From assembly GCA_963971165.1 (NCBI GenBank), contig OZ020192.1, forward strand, positions 78,465,809 through 78,529,808: a DNA stretch of 64,000 bases. The letters are read 5' to 3'. This DNA is from Philopedon plagiatum (Eukaryota > Arthropoda > Insecta > Coleoptera > Curculionidae). The translations under genes were made by a program, and so were the position numbers. Shown piece after piece: positions 10,341 to 22,715 of the stretch. A model generated the notes under the pieces. That model made no database searches and was not told the DNA's origin. It saw nothing but the letters and a program-made list of their open reading frames with translations. The first letter of the stretch is position 1. Each line of letters opens with the position of its first letter.

Positions 10341-11590
10341 CAGGAAATTTGTAAATTAGAGTGCGGGGTCCTCCTTGATCTTGAGACCAATGAGACGTCT
10401 AAGGGGTAGCTTCGTACTTTATAGAAAATGATAAAAGAGTCCTGGCAGATATTAGATACATTTGTAAGATGGGAGCTCTTAAAGATCTCCACGCTACCCC
10501 AGACACTTATAGTTAATTCAGGTATAGTCAGTTCTACTATAGTTAATGTAGCTAATTCACCTAGATAGTAACATATCTATAGTATTCGGCTAGTTTAATC
10601 AGCCATGGTCAGTTTACCCTACTATAGTTCAGCTACAGTTTGATTGGGTCTGATTGGGTTTGCTTAGGTTTACCCTACTATAGTTCAGCTACAGTTTGTC
10701 CAGTTATAATAAGCGGGCTCAGAAAGTAGTTTGTCCAGTTTCTTCAGCTAAAGAATGGCCAGGTGCATGGGATCAAATATATTGCAACCAACAAAATTGG
10801 AGAATTAAAGAATGTACCTAAGTAATTTGTAGTACGATTTTATAGTACCTATAGATGCGTTAGTAGTCTAGAAAGTAAAGTGACTGCAAGTCAAGTTAAT
10901 TTAGAGTGCCCATAGGACAGTATAGTTTTGTATGAGGTGTCTGTTGGATAATATAGTTTTGTATTTGGTGTCCGTAGGACAATAAATTTTCTGGTACACA
11001 AAGTACCATCGAGCCCGTCCGCTAGATTGCAGATTGACCCTTTTTTAGTGACCACAGGTCAATTTATATGTGGAGTGTCCCGATAGGAAAATACAGTATT
11101 GTATTTGGTATCCGTAGCACAATATAGCTTTCTGGTACATAAAGTACAATCGAGCCAGTCTGCTAGATTGCAGATTGACCTTTTTTTAGTGACCACGGGT
11201 CAATTTATATTTGGAATGTCCTGATCAATTTTAGTTTAGTGCAGGTTATATCGTACTGTATATAACTGATGAGTCAGTTCTGTTTAGAGTCCACAGGACA
11301 GTATAGCTTTTTATGTGGTGTCTGTAGAACAATATAGTTACGTAGTACGCTGACAGTACTCAGGACTTATAAGTCATCAATAAGATTGCAGTGTTTTATA
11401 ATTTGTATGGGACACCTAAAGTGAATAGACAAAAGACAGTGTGTCAACAGATGCTGGTGGGTTCGGCCTCTGTGAGATGGGGAGAATTTGTAATTTAATT
11501 TTGTTTTTTATGTTTATAATATGGGTGGGTAAGCAGGTAGTTTGATTCCAAGTGTAAGAAAGTGAGAAGGAAACAGGTTGACTCTGGGCC

Positions 11591-12470
11591 AATCTAGGGA
11601 CGTTGATCCATTTGTTCAAATTTGTCACAGTCTGGCGTCCAATTAACATCTTTAAACGGAACAAGGTTCCTGGATTTCCTTCGATCCTAGTGAAGAAGGA
11701 CTAACATGCAAAAAGGGATTGATCACACTTATATTAAATTTAATATTGAATGACTTTTAGTTTTTGATACACGAAACTCGTTTTTAAGTTTTAACGACAC
11801 GCTTCAAAGATGTATATTGTTTTGTAGTGAATTTAGCCTCAGCGTTATTTTTAGATGGTTTTTAATTAAGTAGGTGCTTTTTCCATAAAAAAACTAACGT
11901 CATAAGATTTTTGATCAAAATTTAATTCTGCTGTTATTTTTACAAAGTCGAACCTTTGAATATATCATCTCAACACCTATTAAAATGTAACACCTTACAA
12001 GCAAAATCTGCAAAACCCTTTGCACGGAACTTCTTTCCCAAAATGAAGTTAAGTATTATAAAAAAATTTAAAATGTACATTATTTCATCTTTCGTCGTGT
12101 ACGTAAGGGACATTAACAACAGTTCTAACAACTCTATTTGTAAGACTTGTATATTTAAGTACTATTACCATATCCAACACATTTGTGAAGAAAATAGAAA
12201 CCGTTTTATTTGTTAATTTCCAACTCAAAATTTCATTTTCTACGTGAATCCTCAGCTCAGTACAAAATATTTATTCTCTTAATCTAATGTTTTGGAGTTA
12301 ACCCCAACCCAAGCAAATCTAGGGACTTTGATCAAATTTGTCACAGTCTGGCGTCCAATTAACATCTTTAAATGGAACAAGGTTCCTGGATTTCCTTCGA
12401 TCCTAGTGACACTGTGTGAAGAGCAGTGAACAAGGACTAACATGCAAAAAGGAACCCTGTGATCACATTT
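11591..12470. repeat. Dispersed repeat R2 with partial tandem duplication
   Basis: 11730-12314 matches 30525-31122 in the same orientation, sharing blocks such as TTTTTGATACACGAAACTCG, TTTGCACGGAACTTCTTTCC and ending CCCCAACCCAAGCA. At 12315-12470 the stretch 11591-11730 (AATCTAGGGAC.. to the CATGCAAAAAGG block) is repeated in direct orientation. The outer palindrome boundary at 11860 falls inside this repeat. No coding capacity is recognised; the 86-codon frame at 11956 is probably chance. Confidence 0.7.
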
Positions 12471-12670
12471 GTGCTATGAGCGACTAATAAGAACTGCCGT
12501 GCCCAAGTCAGAACATCTAGATTACCTGGTAAAAGATGTAACGAGAGGACCCTTAGGGACAAGTAAGGTACATTTAATGTTTTACACAAATTTTATCAAT
12601 CTTAACAAAACATCAACTCTCCCGATCAACTTTAACTACATATATTTAATTATTGATTATTTCACTCTTA
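12471..12670 (+). other. Short region with a possible orphan exon
   Basis: An open frame (12469-12557) reads RTAVPKSEHLDYLVKDVTRG and leads to a good donor, CAA/GTAAGG, at 12560-12567. The peptide is protein-like but I do not recognise it, and no acceptor or partner exon was found. Could be a real exon of an unseen gene or chance. Confidence 0.2.
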
Positions 12671-13211
12671 AGGTTGGTTTATGCAGACCACTTTAAATTT
12701 AATTTAACCCTAATTTAACCTTAATTTTGCTTTAAGAAAATTTCAGGGCATTTACACAGATTATTTATGTTTCAATTACGCAGGCGCACATAATACCAAA
12801 AGTGTGAAAGGTTGGCATTGGTTTGGGAAATTTTTACGTCAGCTGTCATTTCCATTTCTGCATTTTATCGTTTCGTGGTTTTTATTGCTTGTAAATTATG
12901 GATAAAATTAAGTTTTCTAACAGAAAAAAACGTTATAATCATTAAAAGAAGGGTTAGAATTCGGTTCCGATTTCGGTCTAGGGAATTTTATATTACCAGG
13001 TCAGCTCGCACATGCGCAGCTCCATTTTCATTTAATTTAACCTTAAGAAGATAAAAGTTGGCGAACTTCGTAAAGTAATATTAAAGCAAAATTAAATTAA
13101 TGTTGTGGATAAACGCTCTTATGCCTTCATGTGTATTTAACTCGCACTAAATTAAATGTAAAGTAAAATTAGGGTTAAATTAAATTTAAAGTGGTCTGCA
13201 TAAACCAACCT
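12671..13211. mobile_element. PIF/Harbinger-type MITE
   Basis: Terminal inverted repeats of about 50 bp begin AGGTTGGTTTATGCAGACCA and end in the reverse complement. The element is flanked by TTA on both sides (12668-12670 and 13212-13214), the 3-bp TWA-type target duplication of PIF/Harbinger elements. The 541-bp interior has no transposase; the 80-codon frame at 12812 has no motif. Confidence 0.8.
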
Positions 13212-13214
13212 TTA

Positions 13215-13979
13215 TCTTTAAAAGTGACTTTTACTTTTCTGGCGTGTCTAAAGCCCCGCCAACCGTACACCTTTACGGGAGTGCCTCAGTTCTTACTCCT
13301 ATCGCTCGACACTCCGAACTATTATTTTGAAATAATACAAGAACGTAATACAAACATCTGAAGGATTTTCCTTAAGTCCAAACATGTATGATCATTGGTC
13401 ATAATATGTTTAAAGAAACATATAAAATCTACCTCAATAATAAACTAAATTTACAAAAAAATGTTCTAGAGCATAGGCACAATGAAAACCGCCCAAAGCG
13501 GAAAAACAGACTGCAAACACTACTGGGCCGCAGATATAAGGCGCTCTATAAAGCGGAAGGCGGAGTTCACGACATTCCTCAAAATTCAATATAACGGGAA
13601 ATTGCAATGAAACAAGACTTAGGTTTATTTTCTAACGCTGAATGTTTTGTACTAAAGCGGCGTTTCAATAATGAAGGTTCCATACTTTGGTTTGAAAGAA
13701 TTCCAAAGCAGATCACACACTGAGGCAGTGGCTCATCGTTTACGTGCGTGAAAGTGAATCCAAAATTAATGTAACTTGGGATCATATTTTCTTATTACAA
13801 TTTTTCGTATTTTGGAAGGATTTTTCATCTTGGCCCACTACACATTCTGATTCTGAAGTAGAGCTTGATGTTACAAAATTTTCAGCTTTTTTTGTCTCTT
13901 TAAGTCACTTATCCCTATTTTTCCGTGCATAAATTCGCGACTATTAAACAGTAAATATACTAAATATCACGTACGTTTG
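13215..13979. other. Intergenic, no gene recognised
   Basis: Contains a GC-richer stretch near 13245-13320 and short open frames at 13388-13594 and 13744-13932 without recognisable domains. No inverted repeats noticed. Confidence 0.35.
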
Positions 13980-14987
13980 AATTGATGAGAGATGGATATA
14001 CAAAAAGCCATAAATTTACATGTACGCGACGAAGATACATATTCGGCATCTAATCCTTGCAGCCGAAAAAGCATCAACAGTTGGAATATGTGCAGCAGTT
14101 CATATCAAATTCCGCATAGATGGACATCCTTTTCTTATGGCTTTCCAACGGCATATCTCTTTCCGGAAGTATTCAACCCGTCTTGTCTATTCCGCGTTAG
14201 TGCGCTATTTACAGAGCTGTCCCGTCCGATTTTGATTTATGACCTGTGAAATCAAAGTTTAGTTTTCGGAATATTGTTGTTGGTTTTTCATATTTTCAGG
14301 AAGCATTTTGCCATTATTTTGATTATTTTATGCTTATTAGACATTTTGGTAGTAGGTACATTGTTGAACTTGGTGTATATGTTACCGGCAAAGTCCGTTT
14401 CATCGTCATACTTAAGTTTGCCTAGGTAAACCGCACATTGCCGGGGCGTTTTCGGCAAAGTCCGAAATTGTTCTCTATTTCGGAGTTTGCCTAGAATGTA
14501 ACCCGGCAAACTTAGGTGTGCCAAACACGTTTTAGGAAAAGTCCGAAATAATAAATTTGTGACCGTTACGTCGCGTCGCTGGTCATTTTCTAGTCGTAAC
14601 TAGCTATAGTCTGTTTGTAATACGTCGCAGGTACACACACACTGCGTTGATTGTTTAAGGTGGCATTTTCCGATCGCGTCCATGGTGGCCAACTTAATTT
14701 CATTTTGTCATGGTTTTTTGGCTTTACAATTTTTAACAATAAAATTATAGGCATATTAAATATAGATTAATATCCTGCAAGCAATTTTTAGTTAATTGTT
14801 TAAAGTTTCAACGTGTATAATGATTTCATTCAAAAGATTAGTATTGGTTCATACATTTTCAAATGAATATGAATCTACGGCTAATATTGTGACAATATTC
14901 ATTAAAAAGAAAAATAAAGCAAAACATTGTACTAAAATAAAATTAAGTTGGCAATAAATGGGTGTGGTCGGTAAATGCAGCCTTAAG

Positions 14988-15457
14988 CAGGGTGCGCATT
15001 GAATCGACTCGGCTCGGCTCGGCACGGCACGGCACAGTCAAAAGGTTTGGTATACATGCAATTATATGAAGAGGAGCGCATTGAATCGGTTTCGCCCGCT
15101 CGTAACGACCAAATCGGAATCAGAGCAAAAATTGCCAAAATGTCCGACTGCCTGCGACTACTTCTCGTATTGAGACCATAGTTGAGACGCAAGCGGAAGA
15201 GATAGGTGTGCAATGGCGGACAAAGTTTTGACAGTAAACGTTCGTTTTTATGTTTTTTTTGTACGACCCGAAGAATCACGAAAATGTGCGGAAGGAGGCT
15301 TAGGAGGAAATAGCGAAAAAACGTCTGATACGATACTACGTCTATACATCACAATAGTTGCAGCTATTTTAAAGAACCGATAGCCGAATCAATTCGCTTT
15401 GACTATCGCCATTCCGAACGAAACTTACCGAGCCGAGTCTATTCAATGCGCGCCCTG
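14988..15457. mobile_element. hAT-like MITE 1
   Basis: Termini CAGGGTGCGCATTGAATCGA and the inverse of CAGGGCGCGCATTGAATAGA, each continuing with GACTCGGCTCGG. Flanking octamers GCCTTAAG (14980-14987) and GCTTTGAG (15457-15464, sharing the terminal G) agree at 6 of 8, both differences being transitions. CAGGG ends and 8-bp duplications are typical of hAT elements. Interior about 400 bp, non-coding. Confidence 0.6.
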
Positions 15458-15487
15458 CTTTGAGTGTTTGTCTATTCGTCTAACTCG

Positions 15488-15705
15488 CAGGGGTGGCCAA
15501 CTTGGTTAGACCCAAGATCTACTGTTCACTGACGACACCCTGTGCGATCTACCAATTACATACTTCTTGAAATCTTAAATGAAACAGCATAGTTCAGTAC
15601 ACAACAGTCTGTTCTACGTATTTATATTTTTTGCCTTGCCACGATCGACTGGACTAATAGCCGCGATCGACCAGTCGATCGCGATCGACCGGTTGGCCAC
15701 CCCTG
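15488..15705. mobile_element. hAT-like MITE 2
   Basis: Termini CAGGGGTGGCCAAC and GTTGGCCACCCCTG form perfect 14-bp inverted repeats, followed by GATC-rich sub-terminal repeats (GATCGACC). This is the classic hAT terminal form. Target duplication is not clear (CTAACTCG against GAACTGGA), so one flank may have decayed. Confidence 0.65.
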
Positions 15706-17039
15706 GAACTGGACCGGGTTTGCTCAGGCTTGTTATTATCATTTAATAAAAAAAGTTTAATAAGTATATTATGAAGGTATATTTAACTTAATGAAATACG
15801 ATGAAACCATGTTATTTACAGGCTTAGCATCACTAGTATACCAATTATCATGATACAACACAAAGGTAAGAACATATTTCGGACTTTTCCTAAAACGTGT
15901 TTGGCAAACCTAAGTTTGCCGGGTTACATTCTAGGCAAACTCCGAAATAGAGAACAATTTCGGACTTTGCCGAAAACGTCCCGGCAATGTGCGGTTTACC
16001 TAGGCAAACTTAAGTATGACGATGAAACGGACTTTTCCGGTAACATATATATAAAGTGTTTCTTTTTAATAAAAAGTAAGTAGGTAGATAAAGATATTTT
16101 ATATGTCTAACAATTATCCTGACAAACGTTCCTCCAGAATTAATTAGTGTTATGGGAATTATATGTTTTGCGGCGTAAATTACGAATATAAGCAAGTAGT
16201 TTAGTGGAAAAGCTTATAATTAGTTTTTAAAATTTTATTTTTAAATTGCCAAAATTTTTAGAGGTTATGCTAATCACGAAGAGACTAAAATCGTAGACAA
16301 TCTCGCCCATGTAAAGCACCTCCGTCACACTCAAAAATGACGCGACTTGTGCTATTATTTTTGACTGTATTCAGCACATTCAGCTTTGCAATATACGCCT
16401 CAAATTATTTAATTCCAGAAAAAATAATTATTTGTGGCGTGGTGTGTTTACTTTTTATTAACATTATTAGATATTACTAATTTGTTATGGATCACGATTA
16501 CTGCATCTCTAGTACCTCCATGCCAATTAGTAAGGATTTGGTAAATTTAAATTTGTTTTTATTGAATATTTGAGATTGACATGATAACTTACTTTCATAT
16601 AATAATATGTATGTAATACAGTGACTGACAGAAAGATGAAAACATTTGTATCGTTGATCTCCCAAAACAAAAAAATCATTTGTGATAAATGTTGGCGCAT
16701 TTAAAAGAGATTAGTAACTCCTTTAAAAAAGATTCAAAAAACATTGAATTGAAATTGAGATTTTTCTAATTTAAAATGTTTAAACTGGAGGTTCGAATAG
16801 CTTTAAATACAAGTAAAGGGTGTAAATAGCATTTTTTCTAGGGAAGGGGGTTGAAATTGGTAAAATGCTACCTGAAGGAAGGGGGTGATCTGTATAATAA
16901 TTTAACGGTGTTTGAAAATTTAGATATCTAGAAGCTTTCTGCATGGAAATAAGCTAGCTCAAGAATTTGCTTGCAACTTTTATAAGTACTTTGTCCACGA
17001 ACATCAGGAATTAAGCCCTATTCAAGTAAGTTGTGGGAG

Positions 17040-17350
17040 ATAATAAGCCAGATCCCGAAACCCGACATGTCGTTTATTGTTGCCGAGTTGATTAGGGATG
17101 CTGGACTGCTGGACATGAAGTAATACGTCTGCCTCCGCACCATTGTCAGTTCAATGCCATTGAAATGGTATGGAGTCAGGCCAGACGCTTTTACGATGCC
17201 CACATCAGCTCGATCAAGGACGTTATAGATTGCTGGAGGATGGCATTAAATAATGTGGGGGCCGATCAATGGTCTGCTTACGTGCAGCACACCGATAACG
17301 TTATTAAGGAGGCTGGGGAAAAAGAAAATGATATTATAGTCACTCAATAG
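17040..17350 (+). pseudogene. C-terminal fragment of IS630/Tc1-type (DDE_3) transposase
   Basis: After one frameshift near 17110 the sequence reads GHEVIRLPPHHCQFNAIEMVW, then about 55 residues ending NVIKEAGEKENDIIVTQ and a TAG stop at 17348-17350. The glutamate in FNAIEMVW is the expected third catalytic residue of the DDE triad. The first two catalytic aspartates are missing. Adjacent to the end of repeat R1 but no shared boundary is proven. Confidence 0.65.
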
Positions 17351-18522
17351 CTCATAGTTATTCATGTTTCAGACGGTGACGACGGTTCGTCAGATGAACA
17401 TCACTTCTCTGGAGCATGAACCAAAAGCAAATTGGGAGTATTCGTTTATATTTTTCTACCCTTTTCACTCCAAGCGGCATACCCATAAAGTGTCCGCAAA
17501 TCGATTTAATGAAAATAAGTTTAAACTTTGATCGATATTTCATTATTTGTGACGATTTTAGGGCCAAACTTTATTTTTTTCGTTTACTTGTCGTTTCGAA
17601 ATTAACACTAAAATTAAATTATCTTACCAAGAGCGGCGTGAGATTGGTGGCAAATATCACCACATATTCATTTAAATTTATTCATAGTTCTCGTACAATT
17701 TTTGTTCATATTTCTACACATACATTGTCAGTAAATAAGGAATATGCTCAAATTTTTTTATTGCATAAATCGTTTAAGGAAGTCATTACAAACCCAAAAC
17801 AAATATTTTGAAGAAAATTACTAGGATAATTTAGCTACAAAAAATGTTTACTTTCGGTATAATTTATTACAATTTAAAAAGCAGCCATTTGTCCTTAGTG
17901 AAAAGTGACGTCAGGAGATCAGCAAAATCTACAGGTTAACGTAAAGCTTAACTGAAAGTCGAACAGGTTTGATTTTCTCGGAAACAGTCAGAGGGAGAGA
18001 AATCGAATTTTTTGGGTTGATAGAGGATGGATGTTTCGTTTCGGAGCTATTAAACCTCAAAGTCGAAATTTCCGCGATTTCCGTTGAAATCGGGTACAGG
18101 TCGCAAATGTGAATTAAATCGATGTAAATTTTCGGAGATTGTAGGGGACCCGGAGCTTCAGAACTCCACTGAAACTGGTGAGGATCATAAAATGGCATTG
18201 AATATTTTTAGGTCGAAAAATGCCATTTCCAGACCCCTCTTTGATACCTAATAACTCGAAAACAAAACGTCAGATCGAAAAATGGATTCATAAGTGAAAC
18301 TTAAAAATCTCAAATACTTTTTTTGCAATACATTTGCCCCTAAAATCACTGGAAAATGGAATAATTTGGAAAAAACTGGAAATTTAGTTTTTTTACCGAA
18401 TATTTCACGGTTTTTAATTTTTTGTGTGGTCAAAATGGTTCAAATTAAAATCCCATATACGTCATCGGAAAGAGCTCGTCAAAGTATGTGTTATCCAAAT
18501 TTTTTAGATTCTTCATGCTCTA
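17351..18522. other. AT-rich region before mariner-type element, no gene recognised
   Basis: The 131-codon frame at 17416-17811 has a hydrophobic, AT-biased composition and no motif. From about 17930 the text (AACTCGAAAAC.., GTCGAAAAATGCCATTTC) has the style of mariner terminal repeats, but I could not find its inverted partner. Confidence 0.35.
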
Positions 18523-20287
18523 CAGGGTGTCTAAAATAGGTGATACCACTATTGCTATCTCCGAAATGGTAAAATATACGAGGTCGGTTAAATTAGAGAA
18601 AATGTGCCATTTCTAGTCCCTATTCATATCCCGTTTACGGAGTTGCCAAATTCTCTATAGTTTCTTATCTACAGGGGATTTTTTAAAAATAATCAAAACT
18701 TTAATTCTTAAATATCTCGAAAACTATTATAGCTAGAAAAAAGTTGTTTTTACAAAAATCACACGATTGTTTACCTTCTCTAAAGTAACGTTATTGTTTT
18801 GTTTATACAATTTGTTTTTACTGAGTTACTGATACTAACTGGTTTTTTTCAAATACGGACCTGGATTTTTTGCTGCATTTTTTGAAAGAATACTTCATAC
18901 CCTTTACAACTGTGTATCACTTGATTATGTTTTTCGACGTTTTGGTGAAGAATTGTAGCATCATCAGGATATTCTACCAGTACGGACCTGGAATTTTTCA
19001 AGTGAATGCGCAATTTCACGACCTATTATGCCGACAAGTAGGTCAGAATCAGTAACTATAGATTAAATTGTTTTGACTGGTAAATTTTAATTATAATCAT
19101 GATTACTAACCAGGACCCTCAAGTTTGTAAAATTGGTCCAACGCCTGAAAAAAGCATAAGCTTAGTTTTAATTATAACAAATCCTAATAATTAATTCTTA
19201 GAGGCGTGATTGGCTTCGTGTGGTCAGTCCAATCGCGTCCATCAACCTGTTCGTCCGCCCGTCCATATGTTATAATTCAACGCAACGTCAAAAAACAAAG
19301 CAGAAAACGGATTTTAGATTCGAATTCCTTATAATCCGAACCCAGTAAATATGACAATGGTTTTATGCTAGAATATAGTTAATGGTCTTTAATTTGAGAT
19401 AATATGGTTTGTTTTCAAAGCCAGTAAATAGTAATTCAACTGTACCAGCAGAATGAGTTGCAGCAGAAATGAAACCATTAGGTAAAATAGGATTATTTAT
19501 CATTATCTTTTGAGCTGAAAGGTGATTTTTGGATACGAAAATATTAAAAACGTAAATAATGAAGACGTATCATCAAGGGTGCCATTTACAATATGTAGTA
19601 AACTTAACCACTAGTTAGGTGCTGTTAATAAAGGCCGCTAATTATATCTGATCTGTCTGCTAAACTTTTGCTTTCAATAACTCATTGGCTTAAGTGCAAT
19701 TTGACAAACTTTAATGACCAAAGGGTTCTGGTTAGTAATCATGAACATAGTTTAAAATTTAACAGTTGAATAATTTAAACAACAACGATAGGTTGTGAAA
19801 TTGTGCCTTAACATGGAAAATCCCAGGTCCGTATCGATAGAAAATCCTGATGATGTTATTCCTGATCAAAACGTCGAAAACCATAATCAAGTGACACATA
19901 GTTGTAAAGGGTATGAAGCATTCTTTCAAAAAATGCAGCAAAAAATCCAGGTCCGTATTTGAAAAATCAAGTTAATATCAGTAACTCAGTAAAAACAAAT
20001 GGTATAAACAAAACAATAACGTTACTTTAGAGAAGGTAAAAAATCGTTGGATTTTTGTAAAAACAACTTTTTTCTAACTATAATAGTTTTCGAGATATTT
20101 AAGAATTAAATTTTTGCCTATTTTTTAAAAATCCCCTGTAGATAAGAAACTATAGAGAATTTGGCAACTCCGTAAACGGAATATGAATAGGGACTAGAAA
20201 TGGCACATTTTCTCTAATTTAACCGACCTCGTATCTTTTACCATTTCGGAGATAGCAATAGTGGTATCACCTATTTTAGACACCCTG
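18523..20287. mobile_element. Non-autonomous mariner-type element with about 0.5-kb TIRs
   Basis: Ends are TA-CAGGGTGTCTAAAATAGG and its inverse, flanked by TA. Arms pair from 18523 to about 19030 and from about 19780 to 20287, with a weaker inner pairing (AATCATGATTACTAACCAG near 19100 against 19730). The unpaired middle, about 19125-19725, has no transposase motif. CAGGGTG termini and TA targets match the autonomous DD41D elements further right. Confidence 0.8.
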
Positions 20288-21169
20288 TATAGGAAGGAAG
20301 CAATCGCCGATTAAATTTCGATTTTTTAACTTTTTTTGCCCTCGACATCGGAACATTTGAATCAATCTGTATTTTTTGCTATCTATTTTTTCCCAATTTT
20401 TCAACACTATCTTATAAAGGGATAATCACACTGTAAAATGAATACCGAATGGGTCATCCAGGAGCGTATTTAAGGGGTCAAATTCGGATTTTCTTGGTTC
20501 TTTCCGACAAATCCTATTTTTAACCGGCATTATTCCACACTATTTACCCTATTTAGTGATTCTTTTTGGGTTTATTTTATCAGTTACTTAATTATCTAGG
20601 AATACCTACATACTAATTTAAATCGCTTATTATTTCGGTAAAGTTATAAATGAATAGGGTTATTTGCATTGCATTGAAAAATTTTGAATTTTCGAAGATT
20701 GCCATGAAAATAAAGAATTGCAATTTATTTACTCGAAATTATTAAGATAATATTATGTCAAAATTTCTCAGAAATGCCAATTTTTGTTGCAAAATTTAAA
20801 GGTTCCTGGACCGATTTCGGGTTGAAGTATACATGAATAAGATTTTAGGAACCTTCTACTTTAAGTGCAGGGATATTTCGTTGGATGAGTTACGCATTAA
20901 ATACCATTTTTATTGAGTTGTCGATGACTCTACAACACTGCAATTCGCCATGTACTCATGATGAGTCTTAAGTTCACTTTTGACGACACAGTCAATGGGA
21001 TCACGTTTTACAAATTTCGAAATTCGCACGAAAATTTGCAGTTTTAAATCCTTTTCTTGTTAATCAAGACCAAAATAAATGGATAACAGCAACCGCCATA
21101 AACATTTAATTTATGTAGAGAATATAAAAAAATATATTTCAGATTTATTTGGGTTATATGCATATTCCC
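20288..21169. other. Intergenic AT-rich sequence
   Basis: No recognisable coding motif or inverted partner. Sequence style (short runs of A/T separated by GAATTTTCGAAG-like words) resembles decayed transposon ends. Confidence 0.3.
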
Positions 21170-21830
21170 TATTAATGTCAGTAAGATTCTATTCCACTAT
21201 TTAAACAGTCATAAATTTTGATAAAAAAATATTAAGTCCGGCCCTAACCAAAGTCTAGTTGTGTAAACAGAATGTTAATAGGAATGACATGTGTCAACGG
21301 CCGCCATTAAAATCTTACCTGATATTGAGTATAAGCACACTCGCTACGACTGAACCAAACGCGCATCTCAAGATAGGAAAATCCCTGACCGACAGCGTTA
21401 CCGCAATTCTGAAACGAGGGGAGTAGCCTCCGATGAATCCCGATTCAACGGGTCTTTGAGAACAAGAAATTTTAGTTTTAATGTTATGATTTGGGGAGCA
21501 ATATGTATTGTTATAAGATCTCCATTACTTTTCATTAATGCGGCCTGCGTTACGTATGAGAACCAGTACCTGTACCATACACCCAACGTATTGGAAACGT
21601 TCTCGTCCAGCAAGATAATGCACGGCCCCATATCGATCGTGTAGCTATGGCTCACCTAGAACAACGTAATGTTAATGTGATTCCAATAGAGCAGATATGG
21701 GACATGGAAGAGAGCAGAGAAGACATAGCAGATTGCCAAACCCACCACATACTGTAGCAGAGTTGAGAAATTAAATTCCAGCTGCCTGGGATACCTGTCC
21801 TTGAAAGAACATCAATCATTTGTTCAGAAG
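21170..21830 (+). pseudogene. Tc1-type transposase pseudogene with 5' element end
   Basis: Coding traces include DESRFN (first catalytic D, near 21438), VMIWGAI (about 21484), then QQDNARPH (second catalytic D, about 21608-21631) followed almost at once by PIEQIWD (third catalytic E, about 21684-21705). The WPARSPDLN region between them is deleted. A tail HTVAELRN.IPAAWD closes the protein. The 5' non-coding part (21170-21320) recurs inverted at 51400-51545, so it is a shared terminal region. Multiple frameshifts; dead copy. Confidence 0.7.
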
Positions 21831-22443
21831 CATGTCCTTGCTAAGTGTGTACATTCCCAAGATGGTGATACTCATACTATTTTTAGGAGTTCAAGGACTT
21901 TCAGTGTGTCCTTTGGCTCCAAAGTGTCATCCACTATTGTATATAACATCCTATGTGAATTTAGAAAATTTCACTAAGCTTGGTGCATTATTTAGGTCTG
22001 CAATTTTTATAATAAGTAGTATAATAATTTATTTGTCTAATAATGGTTAATAATTATGGACATTTAGAGACTCTTGAGTTTTCAAGAATTTTTTTCAGAG
22101 TATTACATGACCTGCCGAAAACGTTATGCAACTTTAATGTCAATTTTATCTTGTAATTCTGTTCACTGGACAACGAATGTACACGAAATTTTGTACGCAC
22201 CATTACCAGAAGGTGTTGTTACAGAACGTCACTTTCCACATTTCGATTTCCACAAACAAGCAGTTATTCCGTAACTGTATGGAAAAATTTTGCTGGCTGA
22301 GTTCAGAAACTTATTGCTTAGCAGCAATTCTATCATGTACTGGAGTAGGCAGAAAACAAAGCAAAGTACAACTAATGTGTATGTGTGATTATGTAAATTG
22401 CTGGATAAGGCCTGCTGGTGCCTTGTTTTTAACTTACGCTTTT
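21831..22443. other. Unassigned region with open frames of unknown nature
   Basis: Overlapping open frames at 22074-22274 and 22177-22458 are cysteine- and histidine-containing but match nothing I know. Could be a decayed transposon gene; I see no splice or promoter context. Confidence 0.25.
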
Positions 22444-22715
22444 TTAAATTACCCTTAAAAACAAAATATATTCTCCTTTAAGATTTATATGTCTGGCAAC
22501 GTGTCAACAAATTCAATTGTTTTTAATTTTTCGCGCGCAATTTTCCGTCAAACGCCGTGTGTACACTCAGCCAGGTGCGGAGATTATCGACGGGTTTTAG
22601 GGCATTTTTGAAAATTTTCAAAATGTTCGATTTAAGACTAAAAAAGTATTGAATATGTCTGTAGACTATCCCAGGAGTCACCCATTCCAATATATGCAGT
22701 GAATTTAATAACACC

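Larger units (their letters stand above)
6704..11860. repeat. 5.2 kb near-perfect palindrome
   Basis: Left arm 6704-9239 is the reverse complement of right arm 9255-11860 across a 15-bp spacer (9240-9254). Arms differ by few substitutions and two indels: the left arm lacks about 43 bp present near 10305-10350, and the right arm has a duplicated segment near 10640-10700. From outside to inside each arm holds part of dispersed repeat R2, a block of TATANTGTCCTACGGACACC-like repeats, a Helitron-type 3' end, a truncated Penelope reverse transcriptase and a Penelope pseudo-LTR. The centre lies in the pseudo-LTR, so the two copies are joined tail to tail. An assembly fold-back is an alternative explanation. 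Confidence 0.92.
14381..16044. mobile_element. 1.66 kb TIR element nested in R1
   Basis: Left terminus GTTACCGGCAAAGTCCG and right terminus CGGACTTTTCCGGTAAC head inverted repeats of about 175-180 bp (14381-14555 and 15868-16044). The paralogous R1 copy at about 61065-61115 runs without the insert, which fixes both boundaries. Flanks are TATAT/ATATAT, so an AT-rich target duplication of 2-5 bp is possible but not resolvable. There is no transposase; the interior holds two hAT-like MITEs and a smaller inverted repeat (GCCAACTTAATTT.. at about 14686 and 14953). Superfamily not assigned. Confidence 0.8.
13980..17005 (+). repeat. Dispersed repeat R1, copy 1 (interrupted)
   Basis: Homologous in inverse orientation to 60205-61510. 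Shared landmarks are GCGACGAAGA.ACATATTC, TCTAATCCTTGCAGCCG, the block around GACAATCTCGCCCATGTAAA and the block near 16840-16990 (GGGGGTTGAAA / TGCATGGAAATAAGCT). Copy 1 is enlarged by a 1664-bp insertion at 14381-16044; without it the two copies have similar length (about 1.35 kb). Family unknown; no coding frame is conserved convincingly between copies. Confidence 0.7.

Noticed and set aside
13992..14249. 85-codon frame in R1, with partial counterpart at 61219-61443
   Set aside because: Frames shift between copies and similarity at protein level is no better than at DNA level, so coding is unsupported.
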